Shown one piece after another: positions 59,089 to 64,000 of a stretch of DNA of 64,000 bases. A model generated the notes under the pieces. It searched no databases and was not told the origin of the DNA. It worked only from the letters and a program-made list of their open reading frames with translations. The stretch lies in the NCBI GenBank assembly GCA_028564705.1, contig JAPXFQ010001340.1, positions 496,001-560,000 on the forward strand, read 5' to 3'. Both the position numbers and the translations under genes were made by a program. Every line of letters starts with the position of its first letter. The first letter of the stretch is position 1. Source of the DNA: Apricaphanius iberus. Taxonomy: Eukaryota > Chordata > Actinopteri > Cyprinodontiformes > Aphaniidae.

Positions 59089-61918
59089 TTATACAACTTG
59101 TTCACTTTCACTAGTAGCGGGAGTCCTTCGCCTTGTTGTTGCTGCTGGTTGTAATGGTGATGAGGATCCTGGGTTACCTGGGCCACTGTTCCTTCTGGTT
59201 CTTCTATCTGTATAGAGCCAGCCAGATGGACTTTTAGTTAACATGCCTTTGTGATAATTTTAACTTTATAAACTAATCCCTCCATAATCTAGGCCACCTA
59301 TCCGAGAAAGGTGATACAAGGGGGGGTTGTCATCAAGCGAGAGGTGGGGTACAGCCTGGACAAGAAGCCAGTCCATCTCAGAACAAACATCCATGCACAC
59401 ATACACAAACTCCATGCAGAAAGACCCAAAGCTGGGATTTAAAGCCAGAGCATTCTTGTTGCAAGGCAACAGTCCTTAAATACATATTAAACTAATGCGT
59501 ATACATATTAGTACTGAAAATTAAGAGTAAATAATGTTCCACTGTGTATATAGGAGAGTAAAAATAATTACACAGATGCTCATATACAACCAATATTTAT
59601 TAAATATAATATTATTACGAAGCAAAAATATTACTTACTTTTCATGAGGTAATACGTTGATAATGCTCCAACAAAAGCACCAACACCGACAGAAATACAA
59701 CAAGCACCAACAAATACAGCAGCAGTAAAACATGTACCATTTTTGTTCTCATCTGAAATAAAGAATGAATAAAGAATGAATAAAAAGCTACATTTTATGC
59801 TAGTTATATGACATTTTATACTTACATTTTTTCACAATTAATATGGAAAAATACAATCAAGAGAATAATCATGTTTTGAATCATGTTTGAAAGATTTAAG
59901 ACATCACTTACTAGGTTGGGATGTTGGGGCAGGGAATGGTGAAATCCCCTTTATACGATGTGGATCTAATTTTTAAAAACATAAAAGGGTTCCACACTTA
60001 GAAAATTCTAAAGAACGTGAAGACATGTTACTGATGTCAAATGATGAATTGGCTTCTGAAATTTTGGATTTCAATGTTTTTATAGTGTCAGTGTTTTCAC
60101 AGTGGGATTCACAAACAAATAGTGTAGTATGTTATAGCTTTAAAAACTATATCTGTAACAGATCTAACCTGCAGTTGAGGATTCATTCTGCACAACTGAA
60201 AAGCAAAATGACACAAATCAAGAATCAGAGTTAGACGTACACACGGTCATTGTTACACTTAAAACTTTATTTCTTAGACTATTGTTCACATATGTTAAAG
60301 GTTTAAATTCATTTACAGTGTTCTCTATTAAGAAGCTTTAGAACAGCAAAAATGTCCTTAAACCTTTGTGAATATTAATAATTTTTAACATACTGTATTA
60401 TCTATCTGCTCTAGCTAGTACAGATTTATGGTGTGTCCACACCAAACGCGACAGAAGCAACTAGAGCTTCAGGTTTACATGTAAAGTCAATGGAGGAAGC
60501 GCGACTTGGGGTCCCGCGACACTTCAGAAGCAGATTTGCGTTGTTGTGTTGCCTGATTTGCGCAGAAAATTCGCGTTGCATTTTATGTGGTGCATATTGT
60601 GCATTAGCGTTCATATTGTCTACCGCTCAAGTTGGAAAAATCTGAACTCCAGCGTCAAATCGGGCCGTAACAACCAATCAGGGGACAGAGTTTCAGTGAT
60701 TCTGTGACTGTCATGGAGTCACAGCCTCAGCAGGACATGGAGGAAATACTGATAAACATCGTGGCTAATCACCCAGAGCTACATGACGCAAGCAGATTTC
60801 AATTCAGAGACAGGAAAAATAAGTAAATATAAACAGGTTAAAATATTTAGACAGGAATGTTCTTAAGAGGTTTGTTGGTTGCTCTTAAAACAGCCGTTGT
60901 TGCTGTAAAAGCGCCTCTCGGCCTAGAAGTCAGTCTTGAAACGGCCTCATCACCTGGTTTCCTGGTAGCAGCTCCCGCACCACGTCCCACGCTGCTCAAA
61001 TATAATAAACTTTTACGAACCGCAAACAGATGGACAGCTGCTCAGAAATGTAAGGCGAAGCTTGGACCTTCACGACACAAACTGGGCGAGCAGGTCACGT
61101 TCTCCATGCGGCGAGGAGCCGGTGTTTATGAGAGGGTGCTCGCTGCTGTTTATGGATCCCTCCGCCATAGCTAGACTGTATCTGTAGCTCACCAAACCCC
61201 CAATGCAGCGGTCCCAGCTCTACCGCAGGCCAGGCCGAACACATTATCCACTCTGTCCTCCGTCAGATCAGAGACCATAGTCCATAATCCACCGGCAGCT
61301 GCACTCTGGCCGCAGCTCCACTGAAGGCCAGGTCGTGCGTGAAAATGCCATATTTTAAGCGCATTCAGTTTGCTTTGTACAAGCTTCAGGGTGTGAATGT
61401 GCACATTAACAGCTAGGCGTGTGTCGCGCTTTTTTGGTTGTTTTATCGCGTTTGGTGTGGACACACCGTTAGGGTGAGATTTGAAGGTGAGACAGGTTTA
61501 ACATTTTACTAATGTTTTCCAGACAAAGATCTGTTGAGTTTATATGGCGTTAAATTCTTACCAAGTGTCAGATTGATGCATTGTACTATTGCTGATCTAA
61601 TACAGCAGCAGTAACTTCCTTCATCTGAGGCCTTTACATGTGAAATTTTAAGTGATGCATTCTTTCCACTGAGTACTGCATTAAATGTTACTAAACTGAA
61701 TCGGTTTCCATAAGATTTGTTCAGGGTCTTTTCTATTCCATCTATTACACTGAAGATGTCATCTTTGCCTTTAGCCCAATCCACAATATCTTCTTTTTTT
61801 AAAGTAAACTTTGTGATGCATGGTAGAGTGATATTTCTTCCAATCACTGTTGTTACTGGCTTAACCTCCTCAAAAGCTTTTAGATCTACCGGACAGGAAT
61901 CTCCTCCATGGTTTTGAG
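59089..61918 (-). CDS. Single V-set IgSF receptor, minus strand (signal exon not found)
   Basis: Five exons on the minus strand: V-set 61918-61562, stalk 60195-60169, stalk 59965-59912, membrane 59752-59639 and tail 59207-59089. All junctions are phase 1, giving 223 codons and an unbroken frame. The V domain starts AQNHGGDSCPVDLKAFEEV, with ITLPCITK, VDWAKG, LKISHVKASDEGSYCCC and potential glycosylation at NIT, NKS, NAS and NLT. The stalk is VVQNESSTA plus DPHRIKGISPFPAPTSQP. The membrane helix is Gly/Ala/Cys-rich (AVFVGACCISVGVGAFVGAL) and followed by STYYLMK. The tail (NRRTRRNSGPGNPGSSSPLQ, then TTRRRTPATSESEQVV) is basic and Ser/Thr-rich with no ITIM. It differs clearly from genes 1-3. Which IgSF family it belongs to is not recognised. 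Confidence 0.72.
60430..61467. mobile_element. Harbinger/PIF-like non-autonomous element
   Basis: Terminal inverted repeats are perfect over 22 bases: the left end starts ggtgtgtccacaccaaacgc and the right end (61446-61467) is its exact complement. The interior includes a short MADF-like frame at 60713-60826 but no nuclease. It lies in the first visible intron of the minus-strand receptor. The exact terminal repeats point to recent activity. Confidence 0.75.
60713..60826 (+). pseudogene. MADF-like N-terminal fragment
   Basis: 37 codons, MESQPQQDMEEILINIVANH then PELHDASRFQFRDRKNK, then TAA. The pattern of a helix followed by HPELxD and RDR is that of MADF DNA-binding domains, which accompany Harbinger-type nucleases. 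The remainder of the domain is missing. Confidence 0.5.
61562..61918 (-). CDS. V-set exon of the minus-strand receptor
   Basis: A 357-nt phase 1-1 exon; acceptor cttttccag (AG at 61920-61919) and donor gtaaga from 61561. It has B-strand Cys, C-strand Trp in VDWAKG, and SDEGSYCCC. Three adjacent Cys at the F strand are unusual for a V domain; a further Cys lies eight residues on (IVQC). Confidence 0.82.
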
Positions 61919-62217
61919 CTGGAAAAGAAAAGTAGCATCAACATACCAAGACGTAAAAAGGGAACTCAGGTGTCTTTCAAAATTGGATAGAGTGAAGAAA
62001 ATAAAACCTGTATTTGCATTTCCATTTGCCAATTTTTTCATGAAATCTAAACCCATTGTAGAGCATGTATATAAAGGTAATAGTAACAATATTATGCTTA
62101 ATGCTCAAACACCAACTCCTGAGTTAGTTTTACCTTTAGATGTATAAAGGCTGCAAAGAGTAAGAAAAGAATAAAAGAAATGCTAAACACCTCACAAGTG
62201 TTATATTAAACCGGAAA
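61919..62217 (-). other. 5' flank or intron of the minus-strand receptor
   Basis: The signal-peptide exon should lie upstream of 61918 on the minus strand. A hydrophobic minus-strand stretch at about 62112-62170 ends at a possible donor (gtaaaa) but has no ATG in any frame, so it was not accepted. Confidence 0.35.
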
Positions 62218-64000
62218 TAGGGATGCCATGATCTGATCATGTGATCGGAAGTCGTACCCAATCACGTGATTTAAGACTCGATTGGAATCGGACCTTACCT
62301 CCCGATCAAGACTCGGATATGAGGGTGAGGTCTAGTACATATCTCTTGTCCCACGGATATATATACAGTATCTCACTTAAACAAAATAATTTATCTTTTA
62401 ATCATATTAAAATACATTAAATCCAAACAATCTGAAAAGAGAACTTCTTCTTAAAGTGAAATTTAACAGCTGCACATAGAAATGAAACTATAATGCACGT
62501 TCTTGTGAAATTAAATAGTGGGATTGCTGCAGAGGTTGTTGTCAAGAGTGTTATTATCGTTAACAAAAACTAACAAAATAACGTAAACTAGAAGTAAAAA
62601 ACATATTCGTTAGCTGAAATAAGACTTTGAGAATTTGAAACAAAACGAAAACAAACTGAAACTGTAATGAGTGTTCACAAAACTAACTAAAATTAACTAA
62701 ATTTAATGAGAAAAAGTGCTTAGTTTTTGTTTCATACAATGCCTCATAAAGCCTAGAAGGATTATTTCTATGTTGCTCTCACGCTGTCACCAGAAACAGA
62801 TGCGATCATCTGTGTTGTGCCTTTTTAGTTGCACAAATTGCCTTGAGAAAAAAACTGAACGGGAAAGTTGGATACAATCCCACTGACTCGCTCCCTTTCA
62901 AGGCAATAAAAGACGTTTTTGGTTAATGGCTCAGTTTGTTTTTAAAAGTGCTGGGGACAATAAACATGAACTTGATTTTGGCTTGAAGATTGCTGGTGAC
63001 AATTTTTATTAACTATTCATAGCCTATGATTACTTTTTTTCACGTCTTTTTACAATAAGCGCTGGAGTATATAAACAGGTGTTGAAAATCGCATCTTTGT
63101 TCAACTAATAACAGTTGAGAGCCAGAGGATAAGGTGTATTGTTTTTCAAATGATAGAAATTAAAGTCCACAAATAGCACAATGATGGCAAATTTATATTT
63201 ATCCCCATCAGTCAAGTCGTTTTTGTTGCTGTGGTCCACCTAGCGTCATGTCAGCAAAAGTTGAGAGAAAGCGCAAATGTGCAAAATGATCAAAAGTATC
63301 ATAGTACTTAAGATAGCTTGGCTTTTGTTGTGTTGCCACTCAGTTTTTATAAAACTGTAGCACCTGCATTAAGTGTTTGGCTTTTTAATGCACATGTTAT
63401 TGCGTTTACGGAACTTTGAACATTACTCTGCCATTTTTCTTTTATACTTGTCTTATTTTAAATTGTTGTTAATCTGGCCCATGTCAATACAGTTTTTTTT
63501 TTAAAAAACAATAATTTTCTGAGATTTTGTTATACATTTTTTATTTTCTTTTTTTGTCTTGCCCCGGTTCACAACTTGTTTAACGAAAAGACTAAAACTA
63601 AAAGTAATCAAAACTAAACTGAAACTAACCATTTTCAAAAACCTCCAACTAAACTAAAGTACCTAACAAATGGTTAAAACTAAAATAAAATTTGAGATCT
63701 TAAGTCAAAACTAAATAAAAACTAAAAATAATGAAAATTTAAAAACTATTACAACCCTGGTTGTCATCAGGTTTACGAATTTTGCTTCAGACAGATGACT
63801 TCTCATGGGGGTTTAGATGTTCTTGTGGATGCTGCGTCCACGTGCTGCCGCACTGGAGACTGGAATTACGTTGCTTCAGCTCAAGTTTTAAAGTGAAGAA
63901 ACATTTTTCCATTAAAACAGCTAAAAAGTATAAGACTCTGAACGAACTGTTAACTGATCCCTTATCCCTTACCTCAGAAAAATAAATGAAAGGGAGACCG
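62218..64000. mobile_element. Outer hAT-like dispersed element, interrupted
   Basis: The stretch gggatgccatgatctgatca, tgtgatcgg and ggaatcggaccttacctccc resembles the end of a common fish dispersed element. After the inner insertion the sequence resumes at 63760 and runs to the window edge with a frame at 63761-63985 of no named family (KVKKHFSIKTAKKYKTLNEL). Its right end is not in the window. Confidence 0.4.
62545..63759. mobile_element. Inner hAT-like element with target duplication
   Basis: gttgtca at 62538-62544 and at 63760-63766 flank the insertion as a direct repeat of at least 7 bp. The ends agtgttattatcgtt and the complement cagggttgtaatagttttt are imperfect inverted repeats. The interior has many aaactaa/actaaaa stretches and no transposase. 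Confidence 0.55.

Noticed and set aside
62112..62170. Hydrophobic minus-strand stretch as the signal peptide of the 59-62 kb receptor
   Set aside because: No ATG precedes it in frame, and the hydrophobic frame is not the one that leaves in phase 1.

Overview
The window is vertebrate nuclear DNA, most likely from a teleost fish. Genes are split into small exons by long AT-rich introns, and almost every exon junction is phase 1, as is usual for immunoglobulin-superfamily (IgSF) genes. The repeats are fish-type: L2-like, CR1/L2/Rex-type and L1-type LINEs, Harbinger-, hAT- and Tc1-like DNA transposons, and THAP-domain remnants. No rRNA gene, bacterial-style operon or CRISPR array was seen.

The core is a cluster of cell-surface IgSF receptor genes. 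Three tandem plus-strand paralogues resemble fish butyrophilin/B7-like proteins. Gene 1 (519-8872, 5' end outside the window) has V and C-type Ig domains, a membrane segment and a coiled-coil tail exon. Gene 2 (12495-22798) is complete, with V and C-type domains, a membrane segment and a short Lys-rich tail. Gene 3 (30663-39850) is complete but lacks the C-type domain; its tail carries six tandem 7-residue repeats. Next comes a two-Ig Fc-receptor-like gene (41178-45986, plus). Last is a single-V receptor on the minus strand (61918-59089) whose signal-peptide exon was not found.

Between and inside these genes lies dense mobile DNA. A nearly full-length LINE (about 25241-28445) is inserted inside a decayed THAP-domain exon. 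A 5'-truncated relative of that LINE abuts the end of the gene 1 membrane exon, where the frame stops. An L2 element with a reverse-transcriptase frame lies on the minus strand at about 47717-49690. There are two Harbinger-like elements (15906-17148, 60430-61467), a terminal-inverted-repeat element in gene 3 (35027-36588), hAT-like elements (32759-34037 and a nested pair after 62218), a fold-back element (38147-38973), a Tc1-like remnant and an L1-like fragment (about 56480-57120).

Together the genes look like a fast-evolving set of leukocyte-type receptors that share an ectodomain design but differ in domain number and cytoplasmic tail. Transposon insertions sit at two of the points where the paralogues differ. 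Receptor assignments rest on domain motifs and exon phase read by eye; no search was run.
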